A stretch of DNA of 64,000 nt from Hofstenia miamia (lineage: Eukaryota > Xenacoelomorpha > Acoela), in contig SCFE01000022.1 of NCBI GenBank assembly GCA_004352715.1, positions 2,003,067 to 2,067,066 on the forward strand, written 5' to 3'. The position numbers were made by a program, and so were the translations under genes. Positions 48,201 to 57,127 of the stretch are shown here, piece by piece. Under the pieces are notes generated by a model that searched no databases, was not told the DNA's origin, and saw only the letters and a list, made by a program, of their open reading frames with translations. The first letter of the stretch is position 1. Every line of letters starts with the position of its first letter.

Positions 48201-48295
48201 CTTGCTCAATGTTTCAGAGATTCTTAACTTTTCCTGCACTTTTGTTTAAATTGTTTTTTTAACAATTAAAGCCTTTTATTATTATTATTATTATT
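45271..48295 (+). mobile_element. CR1-like non-LTR retrotransposon copy A (5'-truncated)
   Basis: Starts abruptly at GCAATCCAAAACAAC inside ORF1 (same point as 56921 in copy B), as expected for incomplete reverse transcription, and ends in a (TTA)n microsatellite at 48278-48296 after ATTAAAGCC. Over its length it matches copy B almost base for base; in the first 300 bases of ORF2 I count about two differences. It appears to be inserted in the gypsy fragment. Confidence 0.88.
45484..48080 (+). pseudogene. CR1-like ORF2 (endonuclease + reverse transcriptase), copy A
   Basis: The AP endonuclease at 45484-46100 has LQNARSL, CVTETWLDEV, ICGDFNMPDVDW, LDLIFTNA and SDHLGIIF, with all catalytic residues visible. 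The reverse transcriptase at 46475-47497 has CYRPISILSKLS, ALYLDFSKAFDKVPHHILL (motif A Asp), SGVPQGSILGPLLFVIFIND (motif B) and MFLFADDSKL (catalytic Asp pair). From 47448 the thumb and C-terminus follow (DLGVIVTNNLKWSSHI). Two lesions break the frame: a 4-base ATTG duplication at about 46470 (not in copy B) and a small deletion near 47494. An extra T near 45340 also breaks the ORF1 remnant. Otherwise complete, so it was active recently. Confidence 0.9.
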
Positions 48296-48296
48296 T
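48278..48296. repeat. (TTA)n 3' tail of CR1-like copy A
   Basis: A TTA run directly after ATTAAAGCC, the 3' end of the element. Copy B has (CTA)n at the same position. Confidence 0.85.
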
Positions 48297-48388
48297 GCTT
48301 TATTTGCAACTATAAACTACAAAGAGATGTTTGAACAGAGATATATGAACAGAGTGGTTCTAATTAAATTAAATTATTTTTGCATACT

Positions 48389-48720
48389 TTAAGTCACATC
48401 AAAATTTGCGGAATACTCCTTCCTAGTTTTATCAGATTGAAATAAGTATTGTTGCATATTGTGTTTAGAAACAATTGAAGTTCTTAGCTCATTTGGAAGA
48501 GAATTGAATATATCTGCAGCTTTAGATAAGAAGGAATCCGCACCAAAACTATTGTTTAACTGAAACAACTTTATGTATTTATGTTGACGATGATTTAATT
48601 TTAGCTTTCTGTAGAACATATCAGATAGAAACTTTTTCTTCCCTGATATGATTGCCATAAAATACAGATATGTGAGATAAATGACGTATTTGGTTGGTTT
48701 CAGAATTTTGAACTCTTTAT
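48389..48720 (-). pseudogene. Non-LTR ORF2 C-terminal tail, - strand
   Basis: The - strand frame reads KLNHRQHKYIKLFQLNNSFG, ADIFNSLPNELRTSIVSKHN and YLFQSDKTRKEY. This is the W/F-N-S-L-P C-terminal region of CR1-like ORF2 proteins, from a family different from copy A. The same open frame runs on into the tandem-repeat end of the MULE element (reading as WAKVL repeats), which is not part of the protein. Confidence 0.65.
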
Positions 48721-48731
48721 AAAAATCTCTC

Positions 48732-48835
48732 ATTCGCCCAAACAGGACTTTCGCCCAATCTGACATTCGCCTAATGAGGACTTTAGCCCACAGAGGTGTT
48801 CGCCCCATAAGATTGTCGCCCACTAGGATGTTCGC
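48732..48835 (-). repeat. Left terminal array of MULE element
   Basis: Written on the - strand: repeats of GGGCGAA alternating with AGTCCT and TGTCAGATT spacers (four to six degenerate units). Inverted relative to the right array. Confidence 0.78.
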
Positions 48836-48907
48836 CCAGTAGCATCACATTGGCTAAATTTTCAACTAGTTAACTAGTTGTATTTCGTAGAATTTTCAAA
48901 ATCATCA

Positions 48908-49302
48908 ATGAGTGACGCTATAAAAATAATTCCAACAAAACGTGGAGGAAAAAAATTATCTTATTTAAACTACATATATAGAATTCATTCTAAAAAAGAT
49001 GTATTCTACTGGAAATGTGCAGTGGAGATTTGAAAGACTAGACTTTTTACTAGCTGTGAATTTGTATTAAGGTATGGTGAATAAATTAATGGCACATTTT
49101 AGTTAATACTAAATTTTGTAAATGAAAGTGATAATTAATTTTGTTTAATGTTACTGAAGTTATTTCATTGGAATGTGTAATGTTCAATTTGTTCATATTC
49201 AGAGCATGGAGTGAATATATTTATATAAATTTAAATTATCAAAACTATAAAATTATAGATCAGTTTTGATTTCAGAGAATCATCATTAGTGCAAATATGT
49301 GG

Positions 49303-49339
<37 letters not shown>

Positions 49340-50819
49340 AGGAAAAATTTTAGATCAGCAATTGGTAATCATAGCCATGAACTAGAAGATGAGGAATTGC
49401 AAACCTCAAAAATTGCAAGAATAGAAATGTCTTCACTAGCTAAGTCAAATCCTAACCAAATTACAGGCAAAAATCTCTATTATTTGATTGTTATTACATA
49501 TTAAACAATTATGGTTGCAACTCAATTGAGATTTGATTATATTTTAGGTTCTATTTTTCATCAAGTTATCTCTTCATTACACATGAATGAAATTGTCCAT
49601 ATGTCATCACAAGTATCAATTCAAAGTGGTCTTTCCAAAATTAAACAAAAATTGGTTCTAACACAGCAGCCAACTGCTGAGGAATTTTAGATTCCAAGTA
49701 AATTTAACTTTGAAGGCACAAGCATCATTTTGCTGGACACAGTCTTTAAAGAGAAACATCTGCTTGTTCTTGGTTCCAAGTTTATGGTGTCTAGGCTACT
49801 TTCTGCAGAAATCTGTGTCAGGTTAAATTTGAATTTAATTTAAAATATAAGTAACAATTTATATTTTGGAGATGGAACGTTTAAGATAGTGCTGACTATT
49901 TTTAAGCAGTTATACACTCTCAATTTCTTCTATGGTGGAAAATTAATACCCGCAATTTATGCACTTTGCCAAATGTATGCTTTCTAGATAATTGGAATTG
50001 TCTTAATTTCACATTTAGCAAAACTCAGGCAACATACAGAGTAATTGTATCCTCAGTGCTACAATGTGGTTCAGACATTAGCATCACAACAAAACCTTGT
50101 AGCATTTTATTAGATTTTGAGAAAGGCATGCATCAAGCAGTTACTGCTATTTTGTCAGACACAAATATTTGAGTATGTTTCTTCCACTTTTGTCAGGCAA
50201 TTTTTCAAAAATGCGGAGACTTAGGTCTTATTCCACACTATAGACAGTTAGTAAATGACATGTTTTAAATAAATTATAATTTTCAATTAGATTGAGAAAT
50301 ATTCATAGTTTAGTTTGAAACACAATGGCTCTTGCACTTTTACCCACTGAGGAGATTGTATCAACTTTTTTACTTCTTATGGTATTTATAAGAATTAACA
50401 AGTAATTTCTTTTCTAGAATTAATTATAGCAACAATGACTTTTCATATGAGCAGGATAAGTAAAATACATCTAGAATGCAGCAGCAGCATCAGGAATGGG
50501 AGAAATTCTTATTGAGCTATTCACATACTTTCAATCCTACTGGATCAATAATGTTGGCATTAGTCTCTTATACACATCTAAACAAGCTGTCAATACAAAT
50601 AATGACACTGAGGGATGGCATTATTCTCTGACTAAGTCAATGTCACACCCACATCTGAACATACATGAATTTCTGCAATTCTATTTGACCAAAGAATCAT
50701 GTTTGCAAGGATTGATGGCTCAAATTGACATGGGGCATGCTGTTAAACAGCCAAATAAAAAATATGATGAAACTGCTAAGAGAATAGTCAAGCTAACCAG
50801 GCAGTATGAGAATCAGTAA
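48908..50819 (+). pseudogene. FLYWCH zinc finger + MULE transposase (spliced, broken by stops)
   Basis: MULE transposases cut and rejoin transposon ends using an RNase-H-fold DDE site; FLYWCH fingers bind DNA. Starting at ATG 48908: KIIPTKRGGKKLSYLNYIYR, VFYWKC, KTRLFT, and after an intron GNHSHELEDEE (FLYWCH Cys/His). Then HQVISSLHMNEI, LLDTVFKEKHLLVLGSKF, FGDGTFKIVLTIFKQLYTL (first catalytic Asp), KTQATYRVIVSSVLQCG, ILLDFEKGMHQAVTAIL (second Asp), VCFFHFCQAIFQKCG (C-x-x-H box), ALALLPTEEIV and TNNDTEGWHYSLTKSMSHPH. Possible introns 49072-49341, 49467-49547 (GC-AG), 49822-49851 and 49975-50018 keep phase throughout. In-frame stops remain at 49031 (TGA where the second FLYWCH Cys is expected), 49688 (TAG) and 50170 (TGA), so it is non-functional. 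Confidence 0.82.
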
Positions 50820-50929
50820 AAATTTACTATAAATTTTCAACATATATTGCATTTTAAAGTTAGCCAGACATTATTTATTTTATTTAGCAAAATCCAAAGA
50901 AGTCAATTTCTATGAGGGATTACATATAA

Positions 50930-51260
50930 CCTAGTAGAATTGCCATTATTATCACAAGGTTCAAGCATTCCCCACACTGATGACAAAAATCAATATGCAG
51001 AAATTGATTGGTCAATTCTGGATGAAGATTCAACAAACACCTGATGGTAATGGCTATTAATCAAGTTAAATTTTAAACAATGTTTAGATAATGCATTATG
51101 TAAAATCTGTTTGGTCAGAGAAATTGAAGAAAACTGGGCAATAGTTCCATGTGGGCACTCATCAATTTGCACAATGTGTAAAGACATCTTAGAAATTTAT
51201 TGTGAAAACTGTCCATTTTGTAGATCAGATGTTCAAGCAATTATTAGAATATTTACATAG
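50930..51260 (+). pseudogene. C-terminal RING finger segment of the MULE element
   Basis: After the transposase a frame gives LSQGSSIPHTDDKNQYAEID and WSILDEDSTNT, then from about 51079 LCKICLVREIEENWAI, VPCGHSSICTMCKDI and CENCPFCRSDVQAIIRI to a TAG at 51258-51260. The Cys/His order (C-x2-C ... C-x-H-x3-C-x2-C ... C-x2-C) is that of a C3HC4 RING finger, closest in style to the C-terminal RINGs of IAP-like E3 ligases (P-C-G-H). RINGs recruit ubiquitin-conjugating enzymes. It lies between the transposase and the right end in the same orientation, so it was probably the last exon of the same gene. An intron ending near 51075 would join the two pieces. The RING residues are all intact although the transposase is broken. 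Confidence 0.75.
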
Positions 51261-51264
51261 TTCA

Positions 51265-52410
51265 GATACTTTTAATCTCAATATCACTTTATAATTTACA
51301 TATGCAAATTAGTTAATTTTAATATTTAGATAGTTACTTCATTGACAGCAAATTAAGCTATTGTGTGCTTTGTAAGAGTATTCATATTACTTTTACATGT
51401 AAATAAGGGATTCCTGGTCCCTGGATTAAAAATCCTATTATCCACTCATAGGTGGGGGTTTCATAGGATAGCCCAATCCTATTCATTGTTGCCAAGCTTA
51501 AGATAACATTAATTATATTTTACATAACAACAACAAAACTTTTAATTCAATTGGATAAACAGCCAATTACTCAAATAAACTTGAAGAACTAAAAGAATGT
51601 AAGTATCTTGCAGGAAAAATTGTAAGTTCTTGTTGCTTTCAGTTTACTTTGACACTGCAGCATTTCTTTCTCTGAGGGTGCTTATTGAATAGTCACTGCG
51701 CTGAGGCAATGAAGGGCAAAGATGTCATGGGTTCTTTATAGCATTGAATAACTTGCTATCAGAATTGTGAATNTCCACTCATAGGTGGGGGTTTCATAGG
51801 ATAGCCCAATCCTATTCATTGTTGCCAGGCTTAAGATAATATTAATTATAATTTATGTAACAACAACAACAAAACTTTTAATTAAATCAGATAAACAGTA
51901 TATAATAATAATGGAAGTTTTATAAGAAATTACATTTAACTTAGTGCTCAATACTATTGGACATTTTTTTTGTTATTCATGCAAACCACATTTTCAATTG
52001 ATTGATTATGCATTTTAATGCATAATTTGAAAAAAATTAAAAGAGGGTGAAAGTCCTGTAGACCAAGCATTTAGGTGCATGCAATTAAAATAACTCTATC
52101 TAGCAAGGATATTAAGGTACACCAAGTTCATAAAAATTTTGTATTCAGTTCATTACCACCATATACTAATTTGGGCTAAAGTGGCAAATACTAAAAATAA
52201 TCATGGTATAGAATCAAAATTAGGTAAAATATTGAGATACAATCCAAGAAATACATTTGTTTCTTTCAAGCATTCAATGTGTTGCATTAGAAAAATAAAA
52301 TTGAGTTCTTATAGTAATAACTGCTTAGAAAATGATTCAATAAATACAATATCTCTCAATAAATATAAGTATCTTTTGGCTATTTGCCATAAATTCCTCA
52401 CTCTACTGCA
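51265..52410. other. MULE 3' non-coding part with local duplication
   Basis: No further coding motif. It contains the repeat around the single N at 51773. A frame at 52139-52453 runs into the terminal array and shows no domain. Confidence 0.45.
51434..51895. repeat. Direct repeat (~125 bases) flanking single N (51773)
   Basis: TCCACTCATAGGTGGGGGTT followed by TCATAGGATAGCCCAATCC and CATTGTTGCCA is present at about 51436 and again immediately after the N at 51774, with some differences (for example CAAGC against CAGGC). A shorter relative, CCACTCATTGTTGCCAGGCT, occurs at about 37792. Confidence 0.75.
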
Positions 52411-52412
52411 AT

Positions 52413-52585
52413 GGTGGGCAAAAGTCTTGTTGGGCAAAAGTCCTAGTGGGTGAATGTCAGAGTGGGCGAAAGTCCTGATTGAGTGAATGTCAGTGTGGGT
52501 GAAAGTCCCAGTGGGCGAATGTCAGTGTGGGAGAAAGTCCTGATTGGGCGAATTTCAGTGGGTGAAAGTCCTGGTTGGGCAAACA
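52413..52585 (+). repeat. Right terminal array of MULE element
   Basis: About ten degenerate units of the form GTGGGCGAAAGTCCTGATT and GTGGGCGAATGTCAGT. Longer than the left array (about 170 against 104 bases). Confidence 0.8.
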
Positions 52586-52589
52586 TCTT

Positions 52590-55226
52590 TTGGTCAAAAG
52601 TTGTGCACCCCTCTATTTATAGTTAACTTTGAAAAAGTACCTTTTGTTCAAAATTCAAATTTATGTCATCTGTCAAAATGGCTGAAAATAATGGAAGTGA
52701 ATTCGCCCCCTTCATTTCGTCAAAATTCGATGACAAGTCCTAATTTGCTATATTATTACTTGGTTGCATTTTACAAAGATAATTCTGATAATTAAACTTA
52801 AATTGTTTTTCTAAATAATCATAATTCGATCTTAGTTTTGACTAATCATCTGATCTTCTTTCTTCATTAGCAGCATTTTCTTTGGATTATGCTACACTCC
52901 AATCAACCTTAGAAATTACAATTATATCATAGTAATATCACAAAACAACATGAAAGATATTGTATCAATCTTGTATTATGTTGCATAAATTGAGCTAAAA
53001 ATGATATCACATCCAAATATTAATGTGATATCACAAAACAATATAGACACGACCTACCAGTTTCTGGCTTGCTAAAAATTAACAATAAAATTTTAATAGC
53101 AATAGTGCAAATTGTGCATAATACAGGCAATTGAGGACACACTTAGAATTGGAATCAAATAATATATACAAATATATACCAATGTGGTAGACATAGTATT
53201 AATATTTAAAAATATATGTTTAAACTTACCTTAAATTTGATGTGGCTTATGAAATCCAAATTTTGATAAACCCATTAGAATAGCAATTTTACATATAAAT
53301 ATAAAAAATGCATACAAACCTTCATTTGCTAGTTTCTTTAATACTGTATGCAATTGATCTCAATAATCAACAAGATGACCTAAACATCCACTCCCTTAAA
53401 TTGCATAAATAAAAATTACCCATGGCATAGAATTTGTAGTTAACTAAACTTCTCAAAATCAAAATGATCTAAACAAATTCAAATAGAATAATGGTAAATT
53501 AATAAAATTTGTAAAAGTAAGTAATGTAAAATTGCTATTTATTAAAGGTTTTAAAAGGAAAAATTTGCTATATATGTCTGTTGGTTTCTCTCAAAAAGTG
53601 CTGGTTGGCAATTTTCAAGAAGCACGACATTGTCTTTTCAATATCATCTAATGTCATCTGCACGCCAAGTGGATGACTTCTCACTGCTCCTAAACCATAA
53701 AGGTTTTATATATATATATATATAAGGAAACATCTGTTGTTGGATTAGATGTAGATTCAAAACTTGATTAAAAAGTATGTTGTTGAAAAAACATTCTCTA
53801 TATTTGTGCAGGGGTTTTCAGTGTTGATTTGTAAATCATTTGGCACAGCTGCATCATTAGAACGCTGCTGCTGTATCATTGCTTTAACAAGCTTTTTTTT
53901 GATTTCATTGTTTCTGGTGATTTGAACTCATTACTATAAAAAAATAAATAGTAAACACTAACAGAAAAGCAAACGTAAAAATGTGCTCAGCAAAGCTATA
54001 AACAAATTAAAACTCCCAAAAATGAATGCTTGGATATTAAAGGGCATTACAAAGGTTTAAAAATTAATAGTGATTAAAATATGAAGCCTTAAATTAAAAC
54101 ATAAATACATATAATATATATTTCTATATAATTTATATATTTATACTTGGCATTATTTCAATGATATAAATTTTGTCCCATTTATACTTGATAATGATTT
54201 TAATGCAATTTATCAAAGTTTGTACAAAAATAAATTTTAAAAAATTTCAATTTATTATCTGACATAAAACTTATATTTTAAACAAAAAATATTTGCTTTC
54301 AATATATTGTAACTATAGTAATTATTACAAATGGAATAGGCCCACATTTTTTTAAATACTATTTAAATCTCAGTTTAGATATCAATGAGAAATCATTGCA
54401 ATATAATATATTTTGAGAATTAAAAAATAAATTGTGTCAATATTGCAGTGATATAATTTATCAATAATGCCTTAAATGACCTCAATTCCTTAATATTGAT
54501 ATCACAGTGATATTTGTGGTTGGCTGGGACACACTCCTCAGCTTGCATTATTTTCAGCGCTGCGTGTTCTCTGTGGACTAACTAATCTGCCTTTTTTATT
54601 AGTATTTCTGCTTGGGGATCATTCCAGCTTGTCATTGTGAATTCTGGTTGTTTGGTCATTTTAAGTACTGCCTTTCTCTCTGTTTTTACTGTACTATGCT
54701 ATCAGAGGAATTTGCTTCTTTGATATTTTCTGATATTGGTGTTATTGTAGAATCGGTGGCTGGTAAGACTTAGCTAGAAACTCGATTGACTCTGCAGAAG
54801 GTTTAATTAGTGTTCAGTACAGCCACGATTCCAAGAAACAGCTTAGATTAGAACTTATAACAACAGATGTAACATTGGTAATTCATCCAAGTAACAGAAC
54901 TACTTTTAGGTAAGAACCAAGATGACCAATTCCTATGGCTTCCAGCCGAAGCGGAGCTTCCAGAAGTAAAGTGCTTAACCTATTGACTGGTGCTACCCTA
55001 TCTGTCTCACTTGTTTAATTTCTATCTCAATTCGAAAAAACAACCTACTTCTCATTTTCATTGTTATCTCTCAGCTAACTATTAAATAATCTGTAATTGC
55101 CAGATATTCGTGCTAGCCAACGGCATGGTATCATCACAGTGTTAGATCTTATAGGTGCATGTACGTGTTGAACTACTAACGAGAGATTTATTATTTCCTT
55201 ATGCGAGCTGTATACATAACTTAAAG
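52590..55226. other. AT-rich interval; possible decayed - strand coding patch at 53580-53960
   Basis: On the - strand, about 53700-53587 reads LGAVRSHPLGVQMTLDDIEK and TMSCFLKIANQHFLRET, and about 53945-53800 reads KKKLVKAMIQQQRSNDAAVP and NDLQINTENPCTNIENVF. These look like protein but belong to no family I recognise. TGTAGAATC at 54746 equals the LTR-like start at 39234. The rest is unremarkable. Confidence 0.35.
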
Positions 55227-56226
55227 NNNNNNNNNNNNNNNNNNNNNNNNNNNNNNNNNNNNNNNNNNNNNNNNNNNNNNNNNNNNNNNNNNNNNNNNNN
55301 NNNNNNNNNNNNNNNNNNNNNNNNNNNNNNNNNNNNNNNNNNNNNNNNNNNNNNNNNNNNNNNNNNNNNNNNNNNNNNNNNNNNNNNNNNNNNNNNNNNN
55401 NNNNNNNNNNNNNNNNNNNNNNNNNNNNNNNNNNNNNNNNNNNNNNNNNNNNNNNNNNNNNNNNNNNNNNNNNNNNNNNNNNNNNNNNNNNNNNNNNNNN
55501 NNNNNNNNNNNNNNNNNNNNNNNNNNNNNNNNNNNNNNNNNNNNNNNNNNNNNNNNNNNNNNNNNNNNNNNNNNNNNNNNNNNNNNNNNNNNNNNNNNNN
55601 NNNNNNNNNNNNNNNNNNNNNNNNNNNNNNNNNNNNNNNNNNNNNNNNNNNNNNNNNNNNNNNNNNNNNNNNNNNNNNNNNNNNNNNNNNNNNNNNNNNN
55701 NNNNNNNNNNNNNNNNNNNNNNNNNNNNNNNNNNNNNNNNNNNNNNNNNNNNNNNNNNNNNNNNNNNNNNNNNNNNNNNNNNNNNNNNNNNNNNNNNNNN
55801 NNNNNNNNNNNNNNNNNNNNNNNNNNNNNNNNNNNNNNNNNNNNNNNNNNNNNNNNNNNNNNNNNNNNNNNNNNNNNNNNNNNNNNNNNNNNNNNNNNNN
55901 NNNNNNNNNNNNNNNNNNNNNNNNNNNNNNNNNNNNNNNNNNNNNNNNNNNNNNNNNNNNNNNNNNNNNNNNNNNNNNNNNNNNNNNNNNNNNNNNNNNN
56001 NNNNNNNNNNNNNNNNNNNNNNNNNNNNNNNNNNNNNNNNNNNNNNNNNNNNNNNNNNNNNNNNNNNNNNNNNNNNNNNNNNNNNNNNNNNNNNNNNNNN
56101 NNNNNNNNNNNNNNNNNNNNNNNNNNNNNNNNNNNNNNNNNNNNNNNNNNNNNNNNNNNNNNNNNNNNNNNNNNNNNNNNNNNNNNNNNNNNNNNNNNNN
56201 NNNNNNNNNNNNNNNNNNNNNNNNNN
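55227..56226. other. Assembly gap, exactly 1000 N
   Basis: Round-number gap; true size unknown. It lies just upstream of CR1-like copy B, whose 5' end may extend into it. Confidence 0.95.
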
Positions 56227-56326
56227 TAAACGTTTTACTACTACTATATATATATTTAACGTAACTACTAGATTTATAATTTTGACCATTGTTATTACAC
56301 AGTTTAATTAGGCTTCTAGTATTGGA

Positions 56327-57112
56327 ATGGTTGGCGGACGGAGTCGGGCAGGCTCCACCTCTATCTCTGGGACGAAATGGAAGTGTGGCAAATGCAACAC
56401 CGCAGTGCAATCGGGTGTGCAATGTGACGAGTGCGAGTGCTGGTTTCATGCGCCTTGTGTGGACCTCAATGACGTGCAACTTCAAATGCTGAACACGCTA
56501 ACTACTACCTGCTGGTTTTGTAAGCCTTGTTATGATAAGCGTCAAAACAGGTCAGTGATTGTATACCTTTGGAATACTGTTGAAAAATTAAGCAAGAAGT
56601 TAGAGATTTTTGAGGAAACGGTTAAATCAGTAGATAAGATTCCAACCCTGCCTAATGTTTTACCTCAGTCAAAACTTTCTGAAGACGATTCTTTTAAATA
56701 CCGTTTAAAAATTATTGGCGTAAAAGAAAGCTCAAAGCGGTTTCAAGACGCTAGACAGTGGGAAGACAAGGAGGCAATCGAGACTATTGTTAACAAGTTA
56801 GACGTACCAAATGCTGTTTTAAAAGATTGCTATAGACTTGGTAAATTTGCCAATGATAAAACGCGGCCAATTATTGCTACTTTCTCATCTGTCTGGGATG
56901 CTAGGCTAATTCGTACAAAGGCAATCCAAAACAACTTATACAAATCTGATTCTGTATTAGTTTTAGCTGATCTTTCGCCAGGTGATCGTGACATTGAAAA
57001 GAAAATTCTTGCCAAGAGACACGAATTGATCCAGAATGGTATAGTCAAATCAAGAATGAAAATAAGGAACCTTAAACTGTTTGTTGATAACGAGGAAGTC
57101 AAAATGAACTGA
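56327..57112 (+). CDS. CR1-like ORF1 protein with PHD-type zinc finger (copy B)
   Basis: Intact 261-residue frame. Residues 20-68 hold a C4-H-C3 PHD-like finger: C20, C23, C33, C36, H41, C44, C62, C65 (WKCGKC...CDECECWFHAPC...CWFCKPC). Such fingers occur in ORF1 of CR1 elements and may bind nucleic acid or chromatin. A short coiled-coil stretch follows (VEKLSKKLEIFEETVKSV, about 84-101), then a conserved C-terminal domain with YRLKIIGVKES, DCYRLGKFANDKTRPIIATF and a basic end (KSRMKIRNLKLF), the arrangement of an RNA-binding L1-ORF1p-like fold. The stop at 57110-57112 lies 15 bases before the ORF2 ATG, so ORF2 is probably translated by reinitiation. The upstream limit is set by a stop before the frame; the ATG at 56327 is the first. 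Confidence 0.85.
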   Translation: MVGGRSRAGSTSISGTKWKCGKCNTAVQSGVQCDECECWFHAPCVDLNDVQLQMLNTLTTTCWFCKPCYDKRQNRSVIVYLWNTVEKLSKKLEIFEETVKSVDKIPTLPNVLPQSKLSEDDSFKYRLKIIGVKESSKRFQDARQWEDKEAIETIVNKLDVPNAVLKDCYRLGKFANDKTRPIIATFSSVWDARLIRTKAIQNNLYKSDSVLVLADLSPGDRDIEKKILAKRHELIQNGIVKSRMKIRNLKLFVDNEEVKMN

Positions 57113-57127
57113 CTATATATTAATAAT

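Larger units (their letters stand above)
48732..52585 (+). mobile_element. MULE DNA transposon with FLYWCH-transposase-RING coding region and tandem-repeat termini
   Basis: Left (48732-48835) and right (about 52413-52585) ends are inverted copies of an array built from GGGCGAAAGTCCT and GGGCGAATGTCA units. Between them, on the + strand, lie a FLYWCH finger, the MULE transposase domain and a RING finger in that order. The size of about 3.85 kb suits a complete MuDR-type element. Target-site duplications could not be placed because the array ends are fuzzy. Confidence 0.75.

Noticed and set aside
48721-48823. Repeat-containing protein (WAKVL motifs) on the - strand
   Set aside because: The apparent peptide repeats are a translation of the MULE terminal DNA array; the same array lies at 52413-52585 in inverted form.
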